From NCBI GenBank assembly GCA_013398955.1, contig VWPU01011854.1:208393-272392 (forward strand): a stretch of DNA of 64,000 bases, in the 5' to 3' direction. The stretch comes from Callaeas wilsoni (taxonomy: Eukaryota > Chordata > Aves > Passeriformes > Callaeidae). Shown piece by piece: positions 36,120-48,934 of this stretch; position 1 is the first letter of the stretch; the number at the start of each line of letters is the position of its first letter. Under the pieces are notes generated by a model, which searched no databases, was not told the origin of the DNA, and was given only the letters and a program-made list of their open reading frames with translations. The position numbers and the translations under genes are program-made.

Positions 36120-36480
36120 TCAAGCCTCCTAATCAAAGGGAAGGGTTTTGAAGGGGCCAGTTGAATCTGAAGAATCAACAGATGGCTACAGGACTGATGC
36201 CACAGCCAGGGGTTTGGCTACTTAGATGACGGGACTCACTTTGAGAAACCTGGTCTGCTGGGGCCTGATGGGGTCCATCTGTCAGAGAAGGAGGGGGCAT
36301 TTTTTGTCATAAGCTTGCCAAGCTGGTGATGGAGACTTCAAACTAAAATAAACAGGGAAGGAGAATCTCAATCCATCCCACTCCGACCAGTATGATGCAA
36401 AGGGTTAGCAAGGGATGACTGGTGAGGGATAACAGGTCAGCAGGAGAACACCTGAAGTGCAGAACAAAGGAATTCCAGCT
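36120..36480 (+). pseudogene. CR1 ORF1 C-terminal remnant (SGNH-like)
   Basis: A plus-strand frame reads GFGYLDDGTHFEKPGLLGPD then GVHLSEK (36214-36290). DGVH is a D-x-x-H block like the catalytic Asp/His of the SGNH esterase domain in CR1 ORF1. After a 1-base frameshift near 36290, the adjacent frame continues GIFCHKLAKLV and reaches an in-frame TAA at 36344-36346, which looks like the natural end of the ORF. The rest, to about 36480, is untranslated-looking linker sequence. ORF2 should follow in a complete CR1, but CR1 3' sequence begins by about 36505, so most of ORF2 is absent. Assignment to ORF1 is by motif and memory. Confidence 0.5.
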
Positions 36481-36499
36481 TCTCTAGCCAGTAAGTCAG

Positions 36500-37072
36500 C
36501 ATCATTGAGGGCTCTAGAAGGTAGAGTAGAAGACTCTATTCTGCCCTATGAGGCCACCTCTGGAGTACTGTGTTGAGTTCTGGACTCTAAGGTTCAAGAA
36601 AGACAAGGAATACTGGAAAGGGTTAAGAAGAGAACTGTGAAGATCATTAGGAAAGAGGAACATCTCTCTTATGAGGAAAGGCTGGGAGAGCAGAGCTTGT
36701 TTAGCCCGGAAAAGAGATGACTCAGATAGGATCTTATCAATGCATAAAATTATCTTAAGGTCGAGGATCAAGAGGATGGGGCCAGACCCTTTACACTGGT
36801 CCTAAGCAACAGGACCAGGAGCAAAGGGCACAGATTGGAATACAGGAGGTTCCATCTAAATATGAGGAAAATCTTCTCTACTTTGGGGTTGGCAGAAAAA
36901 TAGAACAGGCTGCGCAAAGAGATTTTGGAGTCTCCTTCTCTGGAAATACTCAAATCCTATCTGAATGTGATCCTGTGCAATCTGTTCTGGGAGAACCTGT
37001 TTTAGCAGGGGGGTTGAACTAGATGACCTCCAGAACTCCCTGCCAACACCAACCACTCTGTGATTCTGTGAC
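36500..37072 (+). mobile_element. CR1 LINE 3' region with tail
   Basis: Plus-oriented CR1 from the last part of ORF2 to the 3' end: GGAGTACTGTGTTGAGTTCT, ATGAGGAAAGGCTGGGAGAG, GCAACAGGACCAGGAGCAAA, GGAGGTTCCATCTAAATATG, GGGGTTGAACTAGATGACCT, then the tail CTCTGTGATTCTGTGA. It is preceded in the same orientation by the ORF1-like remnant at 36120-36480, so the two probably derive from one internally deleted element or one composite insertion. Minus-strand open frames here are antisense artefacts. Confidence 0.92.
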
Positions 37073-38999
37073 CCTTCTTGAGAATAAGTATGTTGGTTTA
37101 ATAGAAATTTCCCACACACGGAAGATGTTTGAGTTCAGTGCAGAGCCAAACCCTTAGCTGTAAAGAAAAATTATATGAATAAAAGTGCTTTGCAAAATGT
37201 CTTCTTTTCTCAGAGAAAAAATAAAATATAAAAGAAGAACTGTATTCTGTCTATAATAAGACAGGTGAATGTTAAAATTCTGATTTAGGAATCCCATAGA
37301 AGACTCATCACAAGTTTCATTTTTGCTTTTGGGTATTATGGGAGATTCCAGATATGGCATAGAACCGAGAGCAAAGCTGAAGGTCATTATCATAAAGAGG
37401 TTTGCAAGATAACACATTCACAATTCCTTCAACATGTGCTATACAGAGCTCATCTGTACAACAGAGAGTGATCTTAAGAACAAGTTATGACTAAAAGTCT
37501 AGTTAAGTAAATCCATATAGAAGCTAAATGTGTATGTACACTGAAGTGAAGAATTAGCTCTGGTACTATATATACAAAGCAATTCTGAACTAAGCAAGCT
37601 GTGAAAACTACAGTTAACTTTCAGCAGTTTAAAGCTCAGAGACAAGTCTGTACAGAATGTATGTTGAAGTAAAGCAAAGTAAAAGTAAAAAGGTATCCTT
37701 CAAAATACGATAAGGTGGGTGGGAACTTATCCTACACAAATACAAGATTTTTCACTCTTTTTCCTTAAACTTTCATCTCTTAGCCAATTAAAGGAGTTCA
37801 AATAGAACTATGACAAAAAGAAAATAAAGTTTGGAAGGTTTAAATTTTTTAAATAAGTCTTATGTAGAATTTCATCCTATAAAATATCTCATTTAATCTG
37901 TTGCTTCTATATCAAGCCTCATCTGAAATCTTTCTCTGAGCTCTTTAACTAGATTTAACTGAAAACATTTATTTTACATTCCCTTTTCAAACTGTGGATT
38001 TGAGATAGTGGACTTGCACACAAAGAACAAATGTAAGATAATAAATTCATGTTTGATGTAGTGTCACTGATTTCAGAAGTAATTCTGGCCCAGTTATTTG
38101 GAAATATATTTTTCAAAGATTTCATTATTTTATAGTAATTTTTAATTTCACTAGGGAAACCAGACATGCAAAAGAATGAGGAAAAGGAATCAGAAATAAT
38201 TAACAGTACATGTGATAGTAATTTCTTCTGTAACCAAAGAGAATTTAAAACCTACTGTTTCGTTTTCTACAGAAAAAGAAAAAGGAAAATGCAGTAAAGT
38301 GAATAATACATCAAAAGCTAAGGAATAAAAGATTTATCATACTTTTTTCCATCCTTTCTAAAATAATTATTCATGTCATCAGTAGATTGGAGTATTTATT
38401 TGGCAGAGGTGAAATATATTGCATTTATCTGAATCCCTTCATGGAATTCACTGATACTGTGGGAAAAAATACATAAGGTTATTCAGGAAAGTCAGTACAT
38501 ATTCTCCTATGGAAAATAAAAATTAATTTCAAGCCCAGAACCAATTCAATTCCTATCATAATGTCATGCTGGTTTGTCCCCTTGTGACTTGCAAAAACAT
38601 TACTCAGGATTCAAATGTATCAAGGTCTTAAACCATTTAAGATTAGACAAGTGGGAGCTGTTGCTCTGTGTATGATGGGACAATGTAATTTTTCTTCTCT
38701 TAGATGTTTCAGAAAATCTGCTTTAAAAGTTTCTGATTTTTTAACAAAGTTTGAGCTTTATAGCCGCTTGAGAAATACTGGAGAAACATTAGGAAAAATG
38801 TATTAAACATTGACTTTTCCTGTACGTGAAGAGAAGTCTCTTGGAGTGCTTTTCATACAATTGGGAGCTACAGTCACATGGTGTTATTATAAATCGTGTG
38901 TTAGGGCATAAAGTGATCACTAGCTAGAGTCAGGAAAAAAAAAATTTGCTAAATCAGGGATGGGGGTTGAGGGAGGTGGGGGAAATATGAAAAATATGT

Positions 39000-39530
39000 A
39001 TTGTGCAATTTTTTCACTTGATTTATTTTTATTTGATTTGTTGTTTGAAGTCAGTTCCAGTTCCAAGCCCACCTTTGGCAATTTAATATTGGATTAGAGT
39101 TCATAAATGTCAAGCAGTCTCTTCACGTCAGCTTGCTGCAGTACGACTGTATATGCAGGCACTGCTTTCTTTGTTCATTGTGGTCATAAAAAACATTTCT
39201 GCAGTAGCTGAAGGATTTATAAATGCCACACTCTGTTCTGTTTTCCTTTATTTTTCTTGCAGTATCATGTTAACTGTAATTCATTAATGAGCAGAGCTTC
39301 TGTAAAATATGTGTTTTAAGAGTAATCCATTTCTACAATCTGAGACTGACTTTGCTGCAGTGTGCTGGTGTGCATAAGAGGGAACTGTCAGCAGCAGCTG
39401 ATTTATAAGAGTGATTTACCTTCTGGAGAGTGTAATTACGTTCATAGTTAAGAATTAATCAGGTGCAAGAATTATAGAATAATCACACTCTTGACTTTGG
39501 AAGGACAAACTAAATGGAGATTGTTACTCC
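39000..39530. promoter_or_regulatory. Candidate conserved enhancer-like segment
   Basis: Unique DNA with clustered developmental motifs: paired homeodomain-type sites in TAATTCATTAATGA (39277-39290), TAATTA (39433-39438), an E-box CAGCTG (39395-39400) and two TTTATAA-type AT cores. It lies in the longest repeat-free stretch of the window. No coding frame explains the composition. This is inferred from texture and motifs only. No alignment was available. Confidence 0.25.
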
Positions 39531-42500
39531 GAGTCATCTCAGCAGATGGTGATCTCTTTACTCTTTAACAGCTGGAAGACCAGGTTACCAGGATAGTTAT
39601 CTTTATTTTTAAAAAGACAGAAAATGATCAGTCTTGCAGTGGTTACCAATCAGCTCACATTGGTGACAACGCATGAGAAAGGTGCAGAAAGAATAAAATA
39701 CCTCAGCAATCATGAAATTAAATTAAACCAGATAAAATTAGGCTTTTTTAATTTGCCACTATGACATTGTGTATAGTTCTGCGAATATAAAAAAGGGTTC
39801 TTTCTGTCTCTGCTGACTAAAAGACTTTTCTCTGTCTTCTTAATAATGAGCATGATGTCTTTTACATTTCAACTTTTGTGGTATGTGTTTTTTAACAGTT
39901 ATATTTTATTAAAGCTCATGGCAGTTGGATCTCCATTTGAAGATGCCACACTGTCTAAAAATCCAAAGGCTATAAAATGAGATTTTACAGATAGTTTATT
40001 GACATTCTACAGGATTTTTAATGGAAGTATATTTTACTTTTCATTCTGTCTGGGCTCACTGCTATCCCTTATAGGTAAAATCTTATCCTAGGCACTGCCA
40101 GTCAGATATGACATGTGCAATCACACTCAGCATGCAGGGGATATTGCCTTTGTGAGGCACTTTGCATAGTGAAAATTCTCTCTTAGTTCCAATGAATCTT
40201 GATTAAATTCTGTGATGTTCACCACCTCTGATGAAGAGGAGGTGATCATTTTGCTTATTACCTGAGAGGGTGGAATATTTCAAGAAGCATGTTGTCAAAC
40301 AAGTGTCAATTACAGTTGTTATAAAGTTGTCCCATGTTCTCCACATTATATTTATACGTGGTACATCAAGGCACAATCTCCTTTACTAGCCTAATATGAA
40401 ACATGGTCTTGAGCGTACTAACTGTAGAGAAAAACTGTTATGATCAAATTCTACCAGAATTTTCTGCATTTTAAGAAACTGCAGTTCCTTATATAGTGAT
40501 AATGTGTAGTTCCTAGCAGTCAAAGTCATGGTGTGCTTTTACTTCAAAAATAATATGAGATAGGGAGCTCTTTAGGAGGACACACTTCTGGATTTTTACA
40601 CACCCAATGATCTATCAAATGCACCTTAATGCAGAGAAACCATTGGAACCACTGCAACATCAATAGTAGACACATTTCATCTTTGCCAAAGGAAAATGTT
40701 TTATGATAAAAAAGCGGCAAAAATTCCAGCATTCAGGCAGGAGAGAGAAAAGATCTAAAAATTCAACACATTGTTTTCATGTGAGTAGAACCTGACAGCA
40801 AAGGTGAAAACTCACTTTCTAAATCAAACATGCTGTATTGTGTGGGATGAGTTCCATTTGGCTTCCTTGCCTCATTATGCCTCCTTATCCCTACAGCACA
40901 GGGGGTTTTTTATAACAGTGTCTGAAAAGTCACCTTGGGACTTGACAAATTATCCTTCCTGTTATGTCATGTTCTCAAGGAGACTATGCTATGGCATTAA
41001 TTTTAGTATGAAAAAAAAGACCATAATGTCCACATTGGCAAATAAATGGTCCAGTATTTATTTACATATCTCCCAAGTGTTTCTCAAAGGATCCATTCAG
41101 GATGAAATTCTGTCTGTCCCAAAGGAGACAAAGGTGTTTTGTACCCCATTTGCACAATGAGGGATCTGTATATTAAGGCAGCAGTCTGCATATCATTATG
41201 CATAATTATAACTATAATTACAGCCCTTCATTTCCCTGTCTCTATGAGTTGCCACCTGCAATAATCTGGATCATATTTAGCATAAATATAGTCATTTTTA
41301 AAGTGTAGATTTTTTCTGAAAAACAAAGCTGCGCAGAAACCAATGCCCACACAGTTTTTGTTTTCCAAGCCTTTACAAGCTTTCTTCAGAGTTCTATGAT
41401 TTGTACATGTACTAGCTTATCTACATTCAAAGTAGAAAATGTCAATATTAATTCCAAGAATATCAGACTTCAGAGTTTTGGGGCCTACAGAACTCCCCAG
41501 AAAAAGACATGACTAAGTCATCAATAAGTGAAGAATAACAGTAATTTCAGCCTTACAGACAGTAATTTTTATGCTGTTCAGCATGTCCATCTAGCTTCAG
41601 GTTTCCTTCTACAATACAAGTATGTACTGTGTTTGTATTTCTGATGACCCAAACTGACAGCTCTTTTACTTTGTCAACAAGTTCCTGAAACTTACCCATA
41701 TGAGATACTAAGCATTCAACTAGAGATATAGATCTAATCTCATTCAACACTAGGGTTTTAGCAAGTTTTCCCTCTCATGTAAACTATGCAGTGCATGTCC
41801 ACAGATAGGTCCTGCAAATTGATTTGCTCTTAATTCTACTTTCTCTAGTTCTAACAGAAGTGTCTGCCCTCCTGCACAGCAGTGACTCATGGCCTCTCAT
41901 ATAGGTTGCCCTGTGTCTCTGCCAATAAGAAAATTAGCACTGATGTGTAGAAACCCCTAAAACCCCACTGTTATGGGAACTAGGGCAAAGTATTTTGCAC
42001 AGCTATTTGGCAGCAATATGTTATTTAGAGAAAAATACTATGAAAATATAGGCTTTAAAGACCACCACAGATTTCCTGATTGATGACTGTTGCTTATCTG
42101 CATCCACTTAAGAGTTAAGATAATGTAATTGTGAAAGAAGATACACTAGAACTCATTAGGATTGGAATTACTGACCCTTTATATTCTATTTTTATGTTAA
42201 ATTCTATAAGCTTTTTAGAAATAAGAATTTATAATTTTTGTGTTGAATTAAGAGGATTTTTTGCATAATATTAAAGACTGGTAATGATATTGAAAGCTTA
42301 GGGCAAGGCATTTCTAGCTTTTGAATACTTCTGGTTCTTTATCTCAAGGTAATTGTAATAATTAATACTTGGTACATGTTCACTGCTTTGATTCTGTGCA
42401 AAAAGCAGTCAATGAATCTTCACAACTTTCTATTTACAAAGTTAAGTTCAAATTTTAAAAATCAAGGAATCATTTGCCTCTGAGAGATTTTGTTAACATT

Positions 42501-45500
42501 TTCAGCATAATGCATATTACTACAGGGAATTTTACTTAAAGCAATGGGAGTTTGAAACATCCCTTTCCAACTCAGGAGAGCCCTAATGTGTGACAGAGGA
42601 AGGGAAGATGTGAAAATAGCATAGGTGAAGCGGCTGGGCCTACTAAAAAGGGATCACACAGGATTTCCACATCTTGGAAAAGTCTATGAGTAACTTTTGT
42701 TCCTATCGGATTCTTCCTTTCTTGCAGTATATGACTATAGCAGAAAGTCAACCTAAAGCTAATAACATTTGCTTTTGTTCTCACAGCATTCTCTCAGTGC
42801 AAATAAATAGAAGAGAGTTAAGGCATACAAGTTGTTAGAGAAAGAGAGCTTTGCAAAATTTCAGCAGCTGCATTGAAAGCAAGACCCTTTATGCCTTAAA
42901 GCATTTTCCCTGTCCTTCCCTTATGTAAAACCCACTGGATGTGCCTGCTTCTTTTTTGCTTAGGTATGAGACCCATATAGTGCTGTCCCTATGGTTTTAA
43001 ATTTTCTATTTCAAATGACTTTATTAGTCTCTCAGCTGGTCACCTACAGATGCTAACTGTGCTTGCTAAAACAGCTCTGCTGGACACTGTAAACTCACTT
43101 TTTACTCTACAATTTTTATTAAACAAAAATAAAAATTGGAGGGGGGAGAAAAAAGAAAGTTTGTGTATCTCCAGCTTTAGTAAATACCTCAAGAAAGAAG
43201 TGAAATATTTTCAAATGTAATTTTTTTTTTCATTTCCTAGAATAAAAAGATACAAAGTGTCTTGTTCCCAAGGAGAAAGTCCACTAGAGAATCAACATAA
43301 AAATACAGTCCTTTAAAGAGTTATCCAGCTGATTACATGCTGAATATATGTGCTTTATTTTATACAGTTCTTTTCTAGGGACATGACTAATTTTTAGGAA
43401 TTTCAGATTTATAATCTTGTCAAGTGCTTTTCCTTGCTGCTTCAGGATTGCTGTGGTGTTACCTGTGTTTTGTTTGTTTTCCAAGGTAGTTTTATGGTCC
43501 TAAATTGCATCAGATTGATGATGTTTGATAGATTATGCAGACTGCTTATCCAAGCCAAGAAGCAGTGTACACCTGTGTCTATTTAAACTGGCTTGTCAGT
43601 CTGTAAGTGGACAGAGTGAAAAGTGAAAAAGTAGCAAATTGAATGGCAGCAAAGTGCTAAGTGCTCATTGCTGTGCATGGCTTATGTAAGGTTTTCTTTA
43701 AGTCTTGAATTCTGAAATGATTGATCAGACCTTTGTTTTCTGTCATTAGGGAAACAGACAACTCAACTTCTAGCTGTAGGAAGAGAAAAATTTTAGTAAA
43801 AAATAATTTATGCATCAGAATTTAGCAAAATCATTTGGCTAGAAATCACAAGAAAGATCCTTTATTTAAGACAGCAGGGAACTGCAATCACTGTGCTGGG
43901 GTCATTCCCACAGAGGGCAGAGCAAACTTTCTTTACTAAACAAAGTTTACATTTCTTTTTGTTCTGCAAAATGCATGGAGAAATTAACTTATATCCATTT
44001 CATAATGTCATGACCCTGCTGATGAAAGACCATGTGAATATCACAAAGAATTGTGGAGGATACAGGTCATGGCTAGCATTCTATTACTTTATGTTACTCG
44101 CAATATAATATGAAGCAAGTTGGGATAGGTTGTACTTTGTCTGACATACATTACTAGGTTCCAGCCTTTTCTGTGTGCATAATAAAGTTTCACTGCCGTA
44201 ATATTTAATGCAGAGGATAGTCATAAAAACTAAAAGACATACTACTGGTTCAGTCTTCTATCTTCAGGCATCTTTACAGCAGTACCAGAAACTAAGCTGC
44301 ACAACACATGATAATTGCCCATCTATTTAGCTTCAATTTGTTTAAAAAAACATAGAACTGTTACTGTAATCATATTTCTTACTATTCTAGATATAAGTTG
44401 CTGCTAGATTCACAGCAAAACATGCAAAGTAGACGTACAGAACACAGAACATTTTGTACTTCATACTATTTTGACATGTTTCCATGTTTAAAATTTACTT
44501 AACATATTAGTCTAAATCACAAAGGAATTGAACTCAACCTCAAGTTTCTTAGGAGGCAGCTTCAATCCTACCTACCTATTTAAGCTGGTCTACAGGAAGG
44601 GGTGAGAAAGTAAGAGAAGGGGAAACACTGTGTTAGGTGCACTGACACCTCACTGGGAAACTTTGCTGACAGGTCTTTAAGCTACTTCTACACATAGAGC
44701 GGCCCATTTGTTCAAGAAGTACACCAGCAGGACAGAAATTTTATTAACTGGTCTTGATGCTACAGGATATTTTTCATTTATCTCTGGTGGTTCTTCTACC
44801 CATTTCTTCTTGGGCATTACCTGTAGCAACTGAAATTTAATCTACTGTGTAGACTTTGCTACACAAACACAATTACCTTTCAAATTTGTTTTATTTCTCA
44901 GGGATTAGAAATAATGGGTGAAAAATATATTTTTATACTAACACATTTGCATACATATTTTCCCGTGTTTATTTTTAAAAATTAAATATAAGAAAATAAA
45001 AAAAAGATAACCTCTTTCTTAATATTTAATTAAACTCAATGGAACAAAAATTGTGTTTACATTGTTTGAATATGTTAATTTTCCTTACATCATAAAATAA
45101 AAAAAAATATAATTACATGTGTTTATTTTTAAGATAAAGAAAATTAAATCATAAATTTGGATGCGTCTATACCTCAGTGAATGGGATACCAGCAGTTATA
45201 TAAACACTCCAGATATTAAGTCTGTGACAAACATGCAGTCTACATTCGTTGCAAGAAAAGGATCCTCATGAACTTTGCGTGTTTTTATATGGACACAAAT
45301 GTGTGTTCATATAGCCTTTAGCCAGTCATTCTAATTAAAGATTTAAAGAGTAAAGTTTTCAAATGTTTACAAATCCAACACCAAGAACAGTCTCCATGCG
45401 GTTACTCCATGCAATAACTCTTAAAGTTGCTTGTGCTAATCCCATTAATTTAAACTGACATTAAAGGGATACCCATATACATTTTATGAATCAAGGTAAG

Positions 45501-46080
45501 AAACTATGAAATTTCTCACTACAGGAAACAAAATATGCCTTTTTGGGCCAGAAAGTGAAGCAAGCATGGCACAACACTGACTTTGCTGGTTTTGGTGCTG
45601 CAGAAGACATGGGCTGCTAGGACCCACGCAGCCTGATGAGGTTTGCTAGGCAGTATCAGCCTCACTTTCCCTTTTTTCTGAAACGAATGAGATGAATCTT
45701 GGAACTGGGAGGCAACAGAAACTGTCACCTAGAAGCTGCCTACATCAGCAATGAACAGAAGCATTTGTCGAAACCAGACTGTATTTGTCAAAATGAGTGA
45801 GATTTCAATGTGAAATGAAGGTAAGTAGAACGGATGGTCTGGTGATATTTCATGTGTGAATACTACAGATATTCAGAAGATCCCCTCTTTCTTTATTGCT
45901 CTTGCTTGATCAGTTCTTGGTTCTTAACCTTTCTTACTCTGTGCTACTACACTTTCACTTCCAGGTGACATAAAAAGCACCACTAAATTTATGGCAATAT
46001 TAGATGAAGTAGCAGAAGAGTAATTGGAAGTTTTTTAATACAAGATAATTTATTTCTTGCTTAGGAAATCCACTTTGTAT

Positions 46081-46096
46081 TTAATGTTAACATTAA
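46081..46096. repeat. 16-bp perfect palindrome
   Basis: TTAATGTTAACATTAA is self-complementary and contains the GTTAAC half-sites used by HNF1-type homeodomain proteins. Symmetry stops at the flanks. It may be chance in AT-rich DNA. Confidence 0.5.
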
Positions 46097-48272
46097 CATT
46101 GACCATCATGCTTCTATAAATTTTGACTTTAAAAAACCCAAAAATTTCATAAAACAACCTAAGGAAGAGGAAAACTTGAAAGCATTCTATATAAATTGTA
46201 GACAATTTTCAAAATATTAAAAATTAGTCTTTGCTCTCAAGTGAGATCTAAGTATTTGTAAAATTCTCATATTTTTGAGCAAACATATCAATGCCGATGT
46301 ACTGACTTAGAGCAATTAGCAGTGTTAAATGATAGTTCATAGCACTAGCCTTCTGCATTGTGTATTGGCTAGCTTTGGACAAAAAGTAGTGAGCAGTTAA
46401 TGAATTTAGAGGTTTGATAGATTCTGCCTCCAACAGAGGTTGAATCTTTCAAAGACACAGGAAATTACATAGGCTTATTAAATTCTGTTCAGTAGAGCTA
46501 CACTGTATTTCCTATGTTTTAAAGCAATAATTTATATGAAAATATTTAACTTTTGTTGTTAATGAAAAATCAGTTTTTCAGTAAAAATAATGATTTGACC
46601 AAATACAGGAAAAACACTGAGTCATTGATTTGAAATCATTATGCTGAGACGTATGCCTACTAGAGCAGGAAGATTACTTTTTTTTCCTCCCAAATGGGAT
46701 TAGCACATTTCTTTAATCCTTAGTCCTTAGGTATGGAATAATATGTTCTCTTTGTTGTCATTTCAAAGAAATCGCTTTAATCTTTCATATTCAGATTAGG
46801 CAAAGGAAAAGGTGAATTCTCTGAGCAGGAATGAAAATCTTCTTGTTATTAAAATGAGTGTATTAGCAAGATCTAAATAGAGAAACAAACAAAATGCAAG
46901 TACACAAACTACTTACATGTCGTGTGATGAAATGTTATCAGGAAAGCTTAGGAAACTCATGAAAGTTATGTAATGAACATTTCTTATAGTTAATGGGAAG
47001 AAATTTAAGAACATTGTATTTGTTGTTTCAATCTTCCTGATGGGACAGAAAGTCATGAGTTGCTATGTAATTTGTCATGTTTATTTATAATTCAAAAATA
47101 GAGTTAAAAAAATTAGGAAGTACATACAATCTGAGGCTTGCAGTATAGGATAATGGATTTAAATGCATGTATCCTGCAAGGAATATTTTTTGTGCTGACA
47201 CTTATATTGTATATGTAATTTTCACACAATGATCGGGAAGTTATATCTGAGTATTCAAGGAACCTTATCTGTATCACTTTTTTCAGGCAATCTCTAACAG
47301 GAAAAGGTATCGAGATATTACAAGATAATTTTACTATATGTTTGCAAAAGCAAACACAAAAAATTCAGGAATGCCAGTATTTCCATTCTTACTAATATTA
47401 AATTGAGTGGTACAGTCACCATAAGAAAGAGTGGAACATTGGTCCCATTAACTCATGATACTGTGATTTCTTGATGTATTCATTCAAATTCAACAATTGT
47501 GTACATCAGGAATAATTTTGATTTTCTTCAAAGAATGCGTTATATTTCAGACTGAATAATAGTATCAGAAGACCTTTAATTCAAAATTTACCAGACAACA
47601 GGCTCTTGATACACTAATATTATTCAGATAATAATTCATGGAAATCATCAAATACAAAAATGCAGTTAATAAACGTCTTCATATGCAAGGTACTGACAAA
47701 TGCAAAGTAGTACTTGATACGTTCTTCCTGACAAAATGGATAGAACACACAAATCCCTTAAGCAATGCAATGTTTGAAACATGTATTTCAGTTTTCTTCT
47801 GGATGAAGGATATGATCTGGAAAGGCGTAAAAAGAACTCAAAGGTGTAATTCATGAAAATGTGGCAAAATCTGATAAAAAAGCTGGAGCTGGAAGGGCTG
47901 AAACCTTTCAAAAGATCTAAAAAGAAGTTAAGACAGAAGTATATTTCTACTTAAATCTTAATCTAAGGTTAAGTAAAACTAAGACATCAAATAGAAAATA
48001 AACTAAAGAAGAAGATATAAAGTTAAGAGATAAGATTTAATTTACTTTAGTCTCTACAGAAAAAGAGTCTTAGAATAAATTTTGAATATCTCTGTCTCAG
48101 TACGACAATATAACTGACTAATTATGATGATATGGTCCTATCTTGGTAAAAAGGAATAGAAATTAATTTAATCTTAAATGTACACTTTGCAATCCTACTT
48201 TCACACACCTTAAATGTTGTTAATATTCACTGCTGCTTTTCTTTTTCATGTTACTTACAGAAGCATGCTGCA

Positions 48273-48330
48273 CAAAAAAAAAAGAAAAAAGAAAAAAAAA
48301 AAGGAAGTTAAAAAAAAGAAAATAAAACCA
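48273..48330. repeat. A-rich low-complexity tract
   Basis: Nearly pure A with sparse G and T over about 58 bases, ending a few bases before the LTR starting at 48339. Confidence 0.85.
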
Positions 48331-48338
48331 CAGAAAGC

Positions 48339-48934
48339 TTTCAAGGTTTAATCCCAGCCAGCAGCTTAACCCCACAGAGCTGCTCACTCACTCTCCCATG
48401 GCGGGAGTGTGTCAGAGAAACAGCAGGGTAAGAGTGACAACTTAAAGAGTGACAGGGTTGAGATAACGACAGTTTAACAATGGAAGAAAAAGGCACCTAT
48501 GCAAGCAAAGCAAAACCAGGAATCCACTCACTTCCCATGGGCAGGCAGGTGTTCAGCCACCCCCAGGAAAGCAGGGCTCCATCATGTGTACAGTTACTTT
48601 GGACATCAAACACCATCACTCTGAACTCCCCACTCCCTTCTTTTTCTCCCAGCTTTATATACTGAGCATGATAACATATTTTATGGGATATTTCTTTCGT
48701 AACTTGGGATCAGCTGTCCCTACTGTGTCCCCTCCCAGTTCCTTGGCTACCCCAAGCCCACTAACTGGTGGGGTGGGGTGAAAAATGAAAAAGGCCTTGA
48801 CTCTGTTTGAGAGCTGCTCAGCAATAACAAAAATATCTCTGTAATATCAACACTGTTTTCAGCACAAATCCAAAACTTAGATGCATACTAGCTACTGCGA
48901 AGGAAATTAACTCTACCCCAGCCAAACCCAGCAT
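48339..48934 (-). mobile_element. Solo ERV LTR, avian ERVL-like (copy C)
   Basis: A near full-length LTR in reverse orientation. It runs from TTTCAAGGTTTAATCCCAGC to AAATTAACTCTACCCCAGCC. The minus strand retains a TATA box (reverse of TTTATATA at 48654-48661, in the context GCTCAGTATATAAAGC). The poly-A signal has decayed to GTTAAA. The blocks GCCCATGGGAAGTGAG and GGCTGAACACCTGCC (minus strand) are shared with copy A at 6373. Terminal TGT/ACA are eroded (TTT and ATA on the plus strand), and flanking AAAGC/AACAC do not form a good duplication. No internal retroviral sequence. About 596 bp. Confidence 0.85.

Larger units (their letters stand above)
37073..48338. other. Longest stretch without a recognised element
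   Basis: About 11 kb with no certain mobile element and no coding exon. Open frames reach 118 codons (plus strand, 40804-41160) without motifs. 39000-39530 has the appearance of conserved regulatory DNA (separate entry). A 16-bp perfect palindrome lies at 46081-46096, and mixed GC-elevated patches occur near 42550-42760 and 45540-45760. An A-rich tract closes the stretch at 48273-48330. The scarcity of insertions could reflect constraint or simply a low insertion rate. Confidence 0.5.

Noticed and set aside
40200..40225. ATTCTGTGATG resembling a CR1 tail unit
   Set aside because: Single unit without the upstream GGGTCCCTTCCAAC-type sequence. Likely chance.
40804..41160. 118-codon plus-strand open frame
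   Set aside because: No domain or homology I recognise and no gene context.
43905..43920. CTCF-like CCACAGAGGGCAG
   Set aside because: Spacing is one base short of the CTCF core, which tolerates length change poorly.
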